From: an uncultured Alphaproteobacteria bacterium
GTDB taxonomy: Bacteria > Pseudomonadota > Alphaproteobacteria > Geminicoccales > Geminicoccaceae
Direction: 5' to 3'
NCBI GenBank assembly: GCA_937926445.1
Contig: CALBAK010000028.1
Span: 108,514-172,513, forward strand
DNA length: 64,000 nt
Shown: positions 19,148 to 29,371 of the stretch, in pieces
Position numbering within the stretch: the first letter of the stretch is position 1
Layout: every line of letters starts with the position of its first letter
Notes under the pieces: model-generated
What the model saw: only the letters and a program-made list of their open reading frames with translations
The model's database searches: none
What the model was told of the DNA's origin: nothing
Made by a program: the position numbers and the translations under genes

Positions 19148-20938
19148 TCAGACTGCGGCGCCGTAGAGCCGCTCGAGCGTCGCGGCGTGTCGATCGACGA
19201 TCCGGGCGCGCCGCAACTTCAGGGTCGGCGTCATGAGCCCGTTCTCGACGGTGAAGGGCTCGATCAGGATTTCCACCCGGCGGACCCGCTCAAGCGGGGA
19301 GAGCTTGGCATTGGCGCGCGCCACTGCGGCCTCCACCGCGCGTTTGAGCTCGGCGTCGCTCGCGAGTTCGGGACTGTCGAGCGGCAGCCCGCGGCGGGCC
19401 GCGGCCTCCTCGAGCAGGATGCGGGACGGCACCACAAGGGCCACGAGGTGCGGTCTTCGGTCTCCGTAGACCAGGACCTGAGCGAGCTCGGGCTCCAAGC
19501 TCAGGACGCCTTCGACGCGCTGCGGCGCCACATTGTCGCCGCCCGACAGCACGATGATGTCTTTCTTTCGGTCCGTGATCGAGAGAAAGCCCTCCTCGTC
19601 GAGCCGGCCGATGTCGCCGGTGTGCAGCCAGCCCTCTCGCAGGGCCGCAGCGGTCGCCTCCGGATCCTTGTAGTAGCCCTTCATCACCAGCTTCCCCCGA
19701 ACGAGGATTTCCCCGTCCGGAGCGATCCGCACCTCCACACCGTCGAGCGGCGGACCCACCGTCTCGACCTTGTTGCGGTGCGGTCGATTGGCGCTGATCA
19801 CGGGACCGGCCTCGGTCTGACCGTAACCCTGCAGGAGCGGCAGCCCGAGCGCCAGGAAGAAACGCCCGACCTCGGGGCTGAGGGGGGCTCCGCCGGACAC
19901 CATCGCCTTGAGGCGGCCGCCGAAGCGCGCGCGAACCTTCGCGCGCACGAGCCGGTCGAGCAGGCGGTCGAGCAGCGCGCGGGCCGGATCGAGCCTGCCA
20001 TCGCGTGCGAGCTTGCGCAGGCCGGTGTCGAGGGCGAGCCGGAACAACCGAGCGCGCAGCCCGCCCTGCCGGTCGACGCTCGCTAGGATGCGCTGGCGCA
20101 TCACCTCGAGGAGCCGTGGCACACAGGTGAAGATGGTGGGCCGCGCCTCAAGCAGGTCGGCCGAGAGCCGCTCGACCCCGTCCGAATACCAGATCTCCGC
20201 TCCCATCGCGATCGGCAGGAACTGGCCGGCCGTGTGTTCGTAAGCGTGCGAGAGCGGCAGGAGGGAGAGGAACGCGTCGTCCCCGATCCCGACTTCCTCG
20301 AGCAGGCCCCATGCACCTTCGATGTTCGCCATGATGTTGGCGTGTGCCAGCATCACCGCCTTCGGACGCCCGCCGGTGCCGGAGGTGTAGATGAAGCAGG
20401 CGATCGCCTCGGCCGGCATGCCCCGCCCGGCGAGCTCGACCGACGCCTGCGCACCATGCGCGAGCGCCGACCGCCAATCGAAGAGGCTCGCACCGGCCGG
20501 CACCGATGGCGGCGCAGCCAGGGCCACGACGAGCCGGATCGGGGGAACCCGCCGCAATGCGGAAGAGAGGCGCTCGGGCAGCGAGCCCCCGCCCACGATC
20601 AACGCGCGCGCCTCGCTGTGGCCGAGGACATAGGCGAGATCGTCGGGGGTCCAGGTCGTGTAGGCCGGAACCGTCACCGCGCCGAGTGCGAGGCAGGCGA
20701 GGTCGGCGATGCACCATTCGGGCCGGTTCTCGGCCACGACGGCGACCCGATCACCCGGCCCGATTCCGTGCGCGACGAGGCATCCGGCGAGCGCCCGGGC
20801 CTCGCGGGCGACCTCGGCCCAGGATCGCGATCGCCAGGCCCCCTGCTCCCGACGGTAGAGGAACGGACGGCCGCCCCGGCACGCCGCCGATCGCTCGAAC
20901 ATCGCCCAGAGATTGGCGCCGAGATCGGGTGCCGCCAC
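19148..20938 (-). CDS. Long-chain acyl-CoA synthetase (AMP-forming)
   Basis: Activates fatty acids to acyl-CoA through acyl-AMP. The 596-residue protein has the P-loop YTSGTGGRPKAVML near residue 185, the PLSHAYEHTAG block typical of FadD15/long-chain ligases, GYGQTEAGPV near 365, and the hinge motif TGDIGRLDEEGFLSITDRKKD near 440. In the P-loop the usual S/T-T-G is TGG, still within family variation. GTG 20938 follows GGGAGGTGGGAC. The gene is divergent from pepF, 86 bp away, so the promoters share that gap. Confidence 0.92.
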   Translation of the reverse strand: MAAPDLGANLWAMFERSAACRGGRPFLYRREQGAWRSRSWAEVAREARALAGCLVAHGIGPGDRVAVVAENRPEWCIADLACLALGAVTVPAYTTWTPDDLAYVLGHSEARALIVGGGSLPERLSSALRRVPPIRLVVALAAPPSVPAGASLFDWRSALAHGAQASVELAGRGMPAEAIACFIYTSGTGGRPKAVMLAHANIMANIEGAWGLLEEVGIGDDAFLSLLPLSHAYEHTAGQFLPIAMGAEIWYSDGVERLSADLLEARPTIFTCVPRLLEVMRQRILASVDRQGGLRARLFRLALDTGLRKLARDGRLDPARALLDRLLDRLVRAKVRARFGGRLKAMVSGGAPLSPEVGRFFLALGLPLLQGYGQTEAGPVISANRPHRNKVETVGPPLDGVEVRIAPDGEILVRGKLVMKGYYKDPEATAAALREGWLHTGDIGRLDEEGFLSITDRKKDIIVLSGGDNVAPQRVEGVLSLEPELAQVLVYGDRRPHLVALVVPSRILLEEAAARRGLPLDSPELASDAELKRAVEAAVARANAKLSPLERVRRVEILIEPFTVENGLMTPTLKLRRARIVDRHAATLERLYGAAV

Positions 20939-21024
20939 CGTCCCACCTCCCCGCCGCGGGCCTCTTCTGGATCGCGGTCGCGCGGGCGATATATGACCGG
21001 TGGGCGACCGCCGGGAGTCCGTGG

Positions 21025-22854
21025 ATGAGCGCGAGCGCAGCCTTGGCCGTAAACCTCGAGGAGGCGATCCCCGCCGCCCCCCGCTGGGACCTCTCCGACC
21101 TCTTCGACGGGCCGGACGATCCCCGCGTGGGACGGCTGCTCGAGGAGGCCGAGGCCGAGGCGAGCCGCCTCGAGGAACGCTACAAGGGTCGCCTCGCCGA
21201 GCTCTCCGGCGACGCCCTGGCCGAACTCGTCACCGCGTACGAAGCGGTTCAGGAGCGGCTCGGTCGGGTCTCCAGCTACGCTTCGCTGCTCTTCGCGGCC
21301 GACCGGGACGATCCGGAGATCGGCCGCTTCTACCAGGACGTCGAGGAGCGGGTGAACGCGATCGAGACGAAGCTCCTCTTCGTGACGCTCGACCTCAACA
21401 AGCTCGAGGACGAGGAGCTCGAGGCCAGGTTCGCGCAGAGCCCGACCCTCGCCCGCTATCGACCGTGGATCCGCAATGTCCGCGCCTTCCGGCCGCACCA
21501 GCTCTCCGACGAGGTCGAGCGGGTGCTGCACGAGAAGCACATCACCGGCCGTGCCGCTTGGGTCCGGCTGTTCGACGAGACACTCGCGGCCCTACGCTTC
21601 CCGATCGACGGCCGCGAGCTCACCGCCCAGCAAGCCTTCGATCTCCTGTCGGCCAAGGATCGCTCGGTCCGCGAGCGGGCCGCCACCTCGATCGGCAGGG
21701 TGCTGGCAGCCAACGTCAAGCTGTTCAGTCGGATCACCAACACCCTGGCCAAGGACAAGCTGATCGAAGACGGTTGGCGGAAATTCCCCCGCCCGATCAG
21801 CGCGCGAAACCTTGCCAACCAGGTGGAGGACGAGGTCGTCGACGCACTGATCGCGGCCGTGCGCTCGGCCTATCCGCGCCTGTCGCACCGCTACTACGGC
21901 CTAAAGGCCCGCTGGCTCGGGCTGGACCGGCTCCAGTACTGGGACCGCAACGCACCGCTGCCGGAAGACGACGATCGGCGCCGGCCGTGGAACGAGGCCA
22001 AGGTCGTCGTGCTCGACGCCTACCGGCGCTTCTCGCCCCGGCTCGCCTCGATCCTCGAGCGGTTCTTCGAACGGCGCTGGATCGATGCCGAGGTGCGGCC
22101 CGGCAAGGACAGCGGTGCCTTCTGTCATCCGACCGTGCCCTCGGTTCATCCCTTCGTGCTCATGAACTACCAGGGCAAGACCCGAGACGTCATGACGCTC
22201 GCCCACGAGCTCGGCCACGGCGTCCATCAGACCCTCGCGGCCGAACAGGGCTATCTCATGTCCGGCACGCCGCTCACGCTCGCCGAGACCGCCTCGGTGT
22301 TCGGCGAGCAGCTCACCTTCGAAGCCCTCCTCGACCAAGAGCGCGACCCGGCGCGCCGGCGGGTCCTGCTGACCTCGAAGATCGAGGACAAGATCAACAC
22401 GGTCGTTCGCCAGATCGCCTTCTGTGAGTTCGAACTCCGCGTCCACGAGCGGCGCAAGGACACCGAGCTCACTCCCGACGAGCTTGGCAACCTCTGGATA
22501 GAGGTCCAGGGCGAGAGCCTCGGGCCCGCTTTCGAATTCCGCGAAGACTATCGCTTCTACTGGTCCTACATCCCCCACTTCGTCCATGTTCCCTTCTATG
22601 TCTATGCCTATGCTTTCGGTGATTGTCTGGTGAGCTCGCTCTACGCGGTCTACGAGGAGCAGCCTCGGGGCTTCGAGGAGCGCTATCTCGAGCTCCTGCG
22701 GGCCGGCGGCACGCTGCGCCACCGCGAGTTGCTCGCCCCGTTCGGTCTCGATGCGAATGACCCGGCGTTCTGGGCCAAGGGACTCGGCCTCCTCGAGCGG
22801 CTGATCGATCGACTCGAGGCCGAGCTTTCGAACGTGTTCCGAACCGCGCCGTGA
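21025..22854 (+). CDS. pepF: Oligoendopeptidase F family (M3B) metallopeptidase
   Basis: Cytoplasmic zinc peptidase that cuts short peptides. The 609-residue product has the HExxH motif in LAHELGHGVHQ near residue 395, followed about 25 residues later by the third-ligand Glu region PLTLAETASVFGEQ. These features and the length fit PepF. The frame is open further upstream, but ATG 21025 has GGGAG at suitable distance and starts just before PRWDLSDLFDGPDDP, a typical PepF N terminus. Its stop overlaps the GTG of the ABC1-kinase gene (GTGA). Confidence 0.94.
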   Translation: MSASAALAVNLEEAIPAAPRWDLSDLFDGPDDPRVGRLLEEAEAEASRLEERYKGRLAELSGDALAELVTAYEAVQERLGRVSSYASLLFAADRDDPEIGRFYQDVEERVNAIETKLLFVTLDLNKLEDEELEARFAQSPTLARYRPWIRNVRAFRPHQLSDEVERVLHEKHITGRAAWVRLFDETLAALRFPIDGRELTAQQAFDLLSAKDRSVRERAATSIGRVLAANVKLFSRITNTLAKDKLIEDGWRKFPRPISARNLANQVEDEVVDALIAAVRSAYPRLSHRYYGLKARWLGLDRLQYWDRNAPLPEDDDRRRPWNEAKVVVLDAYRRFSPRLASILERFFERRWIDAEVRPGKDSGAFCHPTVPSVHPFVLMNYQGKTRDVMTLAHELGHGVHQTLAAEQGYLMSGTPLTLAETASVFGEQLTFEALLDQERDPARRRVLLTSKIEDKINTVVRQIAFCEFELRVHERRKDTELTPDELGNLWIEVQGESLGPAFEFREDYRFYWSYIPHFVHVPFYVYAYAFGDCLVSSLYAVYEEQPRGFEERYLELLRAGGTLRHRELLAPFGLDANDPAFWAKGLGLLERLIDRLEAELSNVFRTAP

Positions 22855-24203
22855 CGAGTCGCTCGAGCCCGAGCGAGAACCGGTTCAGCGGGCGCGTGAA
22901 GCGCTACGCGCAGGTCGGGACCACCGTGGCCGGCCAGGCGGCGCGGCTCGCGGGCGCCCGCCTCGTGGGCGGCTTCGACCGCGGCACGCACGCGGCCGAG
23001 CTCAAAGCCGCCTTGGGCGGCCTCAAGGGACCGCTCATGAAGGTCGCGCAGATGATGGCGACCATTCCGGACGCCCTGCCTGCCGAATACGCGGCCGAGC
23101 TCGCCCAACTCCAGTCGAACGCGCCGCCCATGGGCAAGCCCTTCGTGCGCCGCCGCATGGCCATGGAGCTCGGACCCGACTGGCAGCGTCACTTCGCCGA
23201 GTTCCCGCTCGAGGCGGCGGCCGCCGCCTCCCTGGGCCAAGTCCACAGGGCACGCCTGGTCGACGGCCGCGAGGTCGCCTGCAAGCTGCAATATCCGGAC
23301 ATCGAATCGGCCGTGGAGGCCGATCTGGCCCAATTGGCCGTGATCCTGTCGATCTGGCGGCGCTTCGATACGGCGATCGACACGAGCCGCATTCAGGAAG
23401 AGATCGCGGCCCGTCTGCGCGAGGAGCTAGACTACGGGCTCGAAGCCCGACACATGCGGCTCTACGCCCACATGCTCGCGGGTGAGCCCCGGGTCCACGT
23501 GCCCGAGCCCGTCCCGGAGCTCTCCACCCGCCGCCTCCTCACCATGAGCTGGCTCGAGGGTCGCCCGCTCCTCGTGTACCAGACGGCGGACCAGGAGACC
23601 CGCAACCGCCTCGCGCTCGCGATGTTCCACGCCTGGTACGTGCCCTTCTACGGCCACGGCGTCATCCACGGCGATCCACATCTCGGCAACTACACCGTCC
23701 GACCCGACCTCACGATCAACCTGCTCGACTTCGGCTGTGTTCGAATCTTTCCGCCGCGGTTCGTGAAAGGGGTGATCGACCTCTATTGGGCACTCGTGCG
23801 AAACGATCGCGATCTGGCGGTCCAGGCCTACGAGAGCTGGGGCTTCAGGGGTCTCACCAACGATCTGATCGCGGTGATGAACGAGTGGGCCGCCTTCCTC
23901 TACGGGCCGCTCATGGAGAACCGAACCCGCAAGATCAACGAGACGAACAGCGGGGAGGCCGGCCGTCGCGTGGTCGAGCGGGTCCACCAGCGGCTGCGCG
24001 AGGTCGGCGGGGTCGTTGTCCCGCGCGAGTTCGTCTTCATGGATCGGGCGGCGATCGGGCTCGGCTCCGTCTTCCTCCACTTGGCGGCCGAGGTGAACTG
24101 GTACCGGCTCTTCATGGAGCTGATCGACGGGTTCGACGTCGACGCGGTGGCCGCTCGCCAGGCCCGTGCCCTGGAGGTTGCGGGCCTGTCCCCTTCTCCG
24201 TGA
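22851..24203 (+). CDS. ABC1/UbiB-family atypical kinase
   Basis: A 450-residue member of the ABC1 (AarF/UbiB/ADCK) family, which are atypical kinase/ATPases linked in known members to ubiquinone biosynthesis. Visible motifs: KGPLMKVAQMMATIPDALP near residue 58, which corresponds to the family KxGQ motif but has Ala in place of Gly; the Ala-rich nucleotide loop AAAAASLGQVH near 125; the catalytic HGDPHLGN near 275 and the metal-binding DFG near 295. No C-terminal membrane helix typical of true UbiB is obvious, so a role in lipid or quinone handling is inferred from family only. GTG 22851 overlaps the pepF stop. Confidence 0.88.
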   Translation: MTSRSSPSENRFSGRVKRYAQVGTTVAGQAARLAGARLVGGFDRGTHAAELKAALGGLKGPLMKVAQMMATIPDALPAEYAAELAQLQSNAPPMGKPFVRRRMAMELGPDWQRHFAEFPLEAAAAASLGQVHRARLVDGREVACKLQYPDIESAVEADLAQLAVILSIWRRFDTAIDTSRIQEEIAARLREELDYGLEARHMRLYAHMLAGEPRVHVPEPVPELSTRRLLTMSWLEGRPLLVYQTADQETRNRLALAMFHAWYVPFYGHGVIHGDPHLGNYTVRPDLTINLLDFGCVRIFPPRFVKGVIDLYWALVRNDRDLAVQAYESWGFRGLTNDLIAVMNEWAAFLYGPLMENRTRKINETNSGEAGRRVVERVHQRLREVGGVVVPREFVFMDRAAIGLGSVFLHLAAEVNWYRLFMELIDGFDVDAVAARQARALEVAGLSPSP

Positions 24204-24246
24204 ATCCCGGCCGCCGGCCGTTCGATCGGAGCGGCCGATCGCGGGG

Positions 24247-25023
24247 CTAGCCTCCCGTCTCGACGAACGGCCGGACGGCCACGCCCGCCGCCTCGAGCGC
24301 GCTGCGAACCGCCCGGGCCATCGCCACCGCCGCCGGATTGTCGCCGTGCACGCAGATCGTGTCGACCCGCGCCGGGATCTTCTTGCCCGAGACGGACGTG
24401 ATGGCTCCCTCCTCGAGCATCGCGAGCACCCGGCGGGCGGCGGCTTCGGCGTCGTGGACGACCGCACCGGGCAGCTTGCGCGAAACGAGCATCCCGCGAT
24501 CGTCGTAGGCGCGGTCGGCGAACACCTCGCGCGCAACCCTGAGCCCCTTGCGCTCCCCCGCGCGTTCGAGCGCGCTGCCCGGCATGGCCACCAGCACCAG
24601 TGAGCGATCGACCGTCGCCGTGGCCTCGGCGACCGCCGTCGCGAGCCCCTCGTCCTCGGCCGCCATGTTGCCGAGCGAGCCGTGCGGCTTGACGTGCGTC
24701 ACCCGGTGCCCGACCGCCGCCGCCACCGCCTGCAGAGCACCGATCTGGTAGACGCATTGCCGCATGATGTCCTCGGGCTTCTCGCCCTGGATGGGCCGAC
24801 GGCCGAACCCCCAAATATCGATGAACGAAGGATGAGCGCCGATCGCGACACCCTTTGCCTTGGCCGATTCGCAAGTCTTCCACATGACGAGCGGGTCGCC
24901 TGCGTGAAAGCCACAGGCTACGTTGGCGGAGGTGACGATCGCGAGCATCGCCTCGTCGTCGCCCATCCTCCAGGCTCCGAAACTCTCGCCCAGATCGGCG
25001 TTGAGATCGACCCGGCGCTGCAT
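24247..25023 (-). CDS. pxpA: 5-oxoprolinase subunit A (LamB/YcsF family)
   Basis: With PxpB and PxpC it forms the ATP-dependent prokaryotic 5-oxoprolinase that opens pyroglutamate to glutamate. The 258-residue product starts with the family signature VDLNADLGESFGAWRMGDD and contains SANVACGFHAGDP, GAHPSFIDIWGFGRR, HVKPHGSLGNM and ICVHGDNP, all conserved in this family. It is divergent from pxpBC, with 94 bp between the starts, an arrangement that would let one regulator control both. Convergent with the ABC1-kinase gene, 43 bp apart. Confidence 0.95.
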   Translation of the reverse strand: MQRRVDLNADLGESFGAWRMGDDEAMLAIVTSANVACGFHAGDPLVMWKTCESAKAKGVAIGAHPSFIDIWGFGRRPIQGEKPEDIMRQCVYQIGALQAVAAAVGHRVTHVKPHGSLGNMAAEDEGLATAVAEATATVDRSLVLVAMPGSALERAGERKGLRVAREVFADRAYDDRGMLVSRKLPGAVVHDAEAAARRVLAMLEEGAITSVSGKKIPARVDTICVHGDNPAAVAMARAVRSALEAAGVAVRPFVETGG

Positions 25024-25117
25024 GCCTCCCTCCTCCTCCGTGACGCCGGGAACCTAACCGCCCCGCACCGGCGGGCAAGGCGCTGACGGGCACGGCGGGG
25101 AGCGCTACCTCTGGGCC

Positions 25118-25891
25118 ATGCAGACCACCCACCCGGATCCCCGCCGTCCGCGCATCGTTCCGGTCGGCGACAGCGCCATCCTGATCGAGCTCGCCGAGAC
25201 GGTCGATCCGGCGGTGAACGCCGCGGTCCTGGCGCTCGATGCCGAGCTCGCCGCCCTCGCCCTGCCGGGCGTCGTCGAGCTCCTGCCCACCTACCGCTCG
25301 CTCCTCGTCCACTACGATCCCGAGCGCGTCGAGCCCGAAGCGCTCCTGGCCCGCCTCGCTTCCCTCGACCTCGCCCATCCGACGGCGCGGCCGGAGGGCC
25401 GTCTGTGGACCGTCCCGGTGGCCTATGGCGGCGAGTACGGCGTGGATCTCGAAGCGGTGGCGGCCCGCCACGGGCTCTCGCCGGAAGAAGTGGTGGCGTT
25501 GCACACCGCGGCGACCTACCGCGTGTATATGGTCGGCTTCGTTCCCGGCTTCACCTATCTGGGTGGGTTGGACCCGCGGCTGCACACCCCGCGCCGCGAG
25601 GATCCACGCCCTCGCACACCAGCGGGCAGCGTTTCGATCGGCGGGGTGCAGGCCGGGATCGCCTCGCTCGAAATTCCCTCGGGCTGGCACCTGCTCGGTC
25701 GGACCCCGGTCCGCACCTTCGATCCCGAGCGAACTCCTCCCTTCCTCCTGGAACCCGGCGATCGGGTCCGCTTCCGGCCGATCGACCCCGCGAATTTCGC
25801 CGAGCTCGACCGCCGCGCGGCCGCGCACGACCCGCTCATCGCTCCGGAGGAGGAGCCTCGAGCGGCGCCGGAGCCGGAGCCCCAAGCGTGA
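25118..25891 (+). CDS. pxpB: 5-oxoprolinase subunit B (KipI-like)
   Basis: A 257-residue subunit of 5-oxoprolinase. Family strings seen are GDSAILIELAETVDP near the N terminus, VGFVPGFTYLGGLDPRLHTPRR near residue 133 and VPAGSVSIGG-type sequence TPAGSVSIGGVQAGI near 165 with the following YPLETPGGW-equivalent EIPSGWHLLGRTP. KipI homologues in Bacillus were first described as sporulation-kinase inhibitors, but with pxpA and pxpC adjacent the oxoprolinase role is much more likely. The stop overlaps the pxpC start (GTGA). An acidic tail of about 25 residues rich in Glu/Pro is slightly longer than usual. Confidence 0.93.
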   Translation: MQTTHPDPRRPRIVPVGDSAILIELAETVDPAVNAAVLALDAELAALALPGVVELLPTYRSLLVHYDPERVEPEALLARLASLDLAHPTARPEGRLWTVPVAYGGEYGVDLEAVAARHGLSPEEVVALHTAATYRVYMVGFVPGFTYLGGLDPRLHTPRREDPRPRTPAGSVSIGGVQAGIASLEIPSGWHLLGRTPVRTFDPERTPPFLLEPGDRVRFRPIDPANFAELDRRAAAHDPLIAPEEEPRAAPEPEPQA

Positions 25892-26913
25892 CCTCGGCCC
25901 TCCTCGTGCTGCGCGCGGGCTCTGCGGTCACGGTCCAGGACTCGGGCCGCTTCGGCTACCAGCGGCTGGGTGTCTCGCCCGCGGGTCCCATGGATCCCTG
26001 GTCGCACAGGCTCGCCGACCGGCTCGCCGGCAATCCGGAGGGCAGCGCCGGTCTCGAAATCGGCCCCGGCGTGCTCGAGCTCGAGGTCCGAGCCGAGCGG
26101 GTCCGGATCGGCCTCGCCGGGGCGGTCCGCACCGTGACGCTCGACGGCCGGCCGCGCCCCTGGTGGTCGGCTCTCTCGCTGTTGCAGGGCCAGAGGCTCG
26201 CCCTGGGGCCGGCCGCGACCGGCGTTTGGTCCTACCTCGCTGTCCGGGGTGGCATCGCGCTGCCGCCTGTCCTGGGCAGCCGCTCCACCCACACGCTCTC
26301 GCGAATCGGCGGGCTCCAGGGCCGCGCCCTTAGGGCCGGCGATCTCCTCCCGCTCGGCGAAGCGGAGGTCCCGGGCGACCTCCCGGATCTGGTCCTGGCC
26401 GCGCCCCCCGAGCCGGTCGACGGGCCGATCCGTGTCGTCCTCGGCCCGCAGGAAGCCTGGTTCACCGAGGCCGGTCTCGCCACCTTCCTCGGCGCCGCTT
26501 GGCGGGTCTCGGCGCGCAGCGATCGCATGGGCTACCGGCTCGAGGGCCCCCGCATCGAACACGCCCGCTCGCCCAACATCGTCTCGGACGGGATCGTCTT
26601 CGGCAGCATCCAGGTGCCCGGCTCCGGCCAGCCGATCGTGCTGCTCGCGGATCGGCAGACCACGGGCGGCTACCCCAAGATCGCGACCGTCATCGGCGCC
26701 GATCTCGGTCGCCTCGCCCAGACCGCCCCGGGCGGTTCCCTCCGCTTCGCCGCCGCTGATCTCGCGGGCGCGCTCGCTGCGCGCCGGCACGCCCGAGAGC
26801 GGCTCGAGGCCGCTGTGCGGAGCCTCGCACCGATCGGCGGAGGCGGCACCCTCGAGCCCGCCTTCCTCCTATCGGTCAATCTCGTGAGTGGTGTGACGGC
26901 CGGGGAGCCCTAG
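25888..26913 (+). CDS. pxpC: 5-oxoprolinase subunit C (KipA / carboxyltransferase-like)
   Basis: A 341-residue protein with the KipA/AHS2 signature: VQDSGRFGYQRLGVSPAGPMD at the N terminus, RGGIALPPVLGSRSTHTLSRIGG near residue 127, SDRMGYRLEGP near 210 and LLADRQTTGGYPKIATVI near 250. It completes the PxpABC enzyme. GTG 25888 overlaps the pxpB stop by four bases. The frame is open far upstream but only inside pxpB in a different frame. It ends 15 bp before a convergent decayed gene. Confidence 0.93.
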   Translation: MTSALLVLRAGSAVTVQDSGRFGYQRLGVSPAGPMDPWSHRLADRLAGNPEGSAGLEIGPGVLELEVRAERVRIGLAGAVRTVTLDGRPRPWWSALSLLQGQRLALGPAATGVWSYLAVRGGIALPPVLGSRSTHTLSRIGGLQGRALRAGDLLPLGEAEVPGDLPDLVLAAPPEPVDGPIRVVLGPQEAWFTEAGLATFLGAAWRVSARSDRMGYRLEGPRIEHARSPNIVSDGIVFGSIQVPGSGQPIVLLADRQTTGGYPKIATVIGADLGRLAQTAPGGSLRFAAADLAGALAARRHARERLEAAVRSLAPIGGGGTLEPAFLLSVNLVSGVTAGEP

Positions 26914-26928
26914 CCGACCCTGGCCCGG

Positions 26929-27920
26929 TCAGACCTGGGCCTGCACCGCACCCGGCGCGCCGTGACCGAAGAAGCTCCGGCCGAGAAGGTCGGTGAGCGC
27001 GATCAGGCTCCGCTGGCTGTGGTCGTTGAACGGGTCCACGCGGCCTGCAGCGATCACGGCGCGAACCTTGCGCACCTCAAGTTCGTTGTGGATGACCTCG
27101 AGCCGTTCGAGTGCCGCTGCCGCCTGTCGCAGGCCGTAGTAACGGCGGAGCCGTTCGAGCTGTTCCTCGGCCTCGCCGATGTTGCAGGCGACCGAGCGTG
27201 GGAAATTCGGATCACAGATCAGGAATGCCGCGACCAGCTCGGGCGCCATGCCCCGCGGATGGCGGCGACGGAAGGCTTGGTAGCCGGCCGCCGAGCGCGA
27301 CAACGCGGTCCAATACGCGACATCGGCGGCACTGCCCGGGCCGGCATCGGACCGCGGAGCGACACCCAGCAGTTTGGCGTCCAAAAGGCGCTTCGTCTGG
27401 TCGGCGCACTCGATCGCCGAACCCAGTTTGTAGAAACAGGCAGCCTCGTCGCGATAGAAGGTGCCAGCTGTAATACCCGCATGGGTCTCATAGCCTTCCT
27501 TGATCATCGCACACAGGCGTGCCACGCGCTCCTCGACCACATCGTCCGGCTGAAGTGCCGCGATTCTTTTGTAGCTCAAGTTGAGCTGAACCAACATCTC
27601 GTCGAGATCAAGGGCCGCAGGGCCCGGGCATTCTCGCGCGCCGCATCGAGAGCGTAGACGATCGAGGTCGGGTTCGAACGATCGGTGACTTAGAACCGCA
27701 GGACGCTCTCGGCCGTGCGCTCGGCGTGTCGCTTGAGAAAACGGGCCGTATCGGCGTTGATGGCCAACACCATGCCCCAATCGTGCCGGCCCCGGCTGTC
27801 GCGCGCGAAGGTCTCCTGTACCTCCAGGATCCGAGCGAGGTTCTCGACCCGCTCGACGTAACGAGTGAGCAAGAACACGCACTCGACCCAACGCGCGAGA
27901 AGCGCGGTCGCGGATGCGGC
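26929..27920 (-). pseudogene. Alpha-E domain protein (DUF403), stop codon plus frameshift
   Basis: The reconstructed protein matches alpha-E (DUF403) proteins: [31 protein letters not shown] and [11 protein letters not shown] in the N-terminal part; VQLNLSYKRI, AGTFYRDEAACFYKLGSAIE and QTKRLLDAKLLGV in the C-terminal part. Two lesions interrupt it: TAA at 27690-27692, where Tyr is expected after VLRF, and a missing base at 27600/27601 after RPLIST. Between the lesions the protein is still perfectly readable. No normal start codon is visible in frame, so the 5' end is approximate. It sits directly after a circularly permuted ATP-grasp gene, its usual operon partner, which is also broken. Confidence 0.85.
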
Positions 27921-27922
27921 TC

Positions 27923-29371
27923 CGCTAGCACCCAGGTGTCTTTCGAGCCGCCGCCCTGGCTTGAATTGACGATCACGGAGCCCTTCTCGAGGGCGACCCG
28001 CGAGAGGCCGCCCGGCAGCACCCAGGTCGACCGGCCGGTGACGGCGAAGGGCCGGAGGTCGACGTGGCGGGGCTCGATCCCGTTCTCGGTGAGCATAGGC
28101 GTGACCGAGAGCGCCACCATCGGCTGGGCGATGTAGTTGGCCGGATCGGCGAGCAGGGCCGCCCGACAGGCCTGGAGTTCGGCCTTGCTCGCCCGAGGGC
28201 CGATGCAGATGCCGTAGCCGCCCGATGCCCCCACCGGCCTCACCACGAGCTCAGGCAGCCGGTCGAGGACTTAGGCGAGTCCCTCGGGTTCGCGACAGAT
28301 CCAGGTCGCGACATTCTCGAGGATCGGCTCTTCGGCGAGGAAAAACCGGATCAGCCGCGGGACATAGGCGTAGAGCGCCTTGTCGTCGCACACGCCGGTG
28401 TCGATCGCATTGGCGAGCGTTACGGTGCCGCGCCGGCAGGCCTCGACGATGCCGGGAACACCCAGGAGACTGTCGGGCCGGAACGCGCGCGGGTCGAGGA
28501 AATCGTCGTCGATCCTGCGGTACACGACAACGACCCGCTGGAGCCCCGCGACGGTCCGCATCCATACCCGATCGCCCTCGACGACCAGATCGCGGCCTTC
28601 GACGAGCGGGACGCCCATCTCCCGGGCGAGGAACACGTGCTCGAAATAGGCGGAGTTGAGGACCCCGGACGGGAGCAGGACGACCTGCGGGTCGAGAACG
28701 GCCGGCGGAGCAAACTCGCACAGGGCCTCGTGCAGTCGCCTTCCGTAATCCGAGACCGGCCGGACCGGCAGATCGCGCATGAGGTCCGAGAAGGAACGCT
28801 GCATGAGGTGGCGGTTCTCGACGACGTAGGAGACCCCCGACGGGGTGCGGGCTTTGTCTTCGAGCACCAGGAATCGACCGTCGGCGCCGCGCACCAGGTC
28901 GGTGCCGTCGACATTTACCCGGGTGCCGTCCGGCGGCGCGAGCTCGCCCACGACCGGGCGATAGTTCGGGTTGCCCAGTACGAGTTCCGCCGGCACCACG
29001 CCCTCGGCGAGGGACCGTTGCGCTCCGTAAACTTCGGCCAAAAAGAGGTTGAGGGCGCGGACGCGCCGGATCACCCCGCGCTCGATCAGCTCCCAATCCT
29101 TGGCGCCGATCACCCGGGGGATGACGTCGAACGGCAGGATCCGGTCGATCGCCGTTCGATCGCTGTGGACGGCGAAGGTGATACCCTGATCGTAGAGCTC
29201 GATCTCGGCATCGCGGGCACGCTGGCGCAGGACTTCGAGGCCGATGCGATCGAACCGTTCGAGAATCGCACGCGTATGCGGAAGGCCCGAACGGTCGGGG
29301 CCGAGCATCTCGCAGAACCATCCCTGCGGGTCGTAGTCCCGCAACCCGCCGGAAAGGGATTCGCTCTCCAT
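27923..29371 (-). pseudogene. Circularly permuted ATP-grasp protein (DUF404-type), in-frame stop
   Basis: From ATG 29371 the frame reads 366 residues (ENRHLMQRSFSDLMRD, VLLPSGVLNSAYFEHVFLAR, DGRFLVLEDKARTPSGVSYV) and stops at TAA 28271-28273, exactly where family members have Tyr before [12 protein letters not shown]. The same frame then continues [11 protein letters not shown] and [15 protein letters not shown], the family C terminus, giving about 480 residues in total. After DTWVL no stop follows at the usual place and the frame runs on into the next gene. These proteins (CP_ATPgrasp) occur beside alpha-E proteins in many bacteria and have been proposed to ligate peptides; function is not established. 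The 3' boundary is estimated. Confidence 0.85.

Noticed and set aside
25405..25887. Long N-terminal extension of pxpC
   Set aside because: It lies entirely within pxpB in another frame; the GTG at 25888 with a 4-bp overlap gives the normal protein start.
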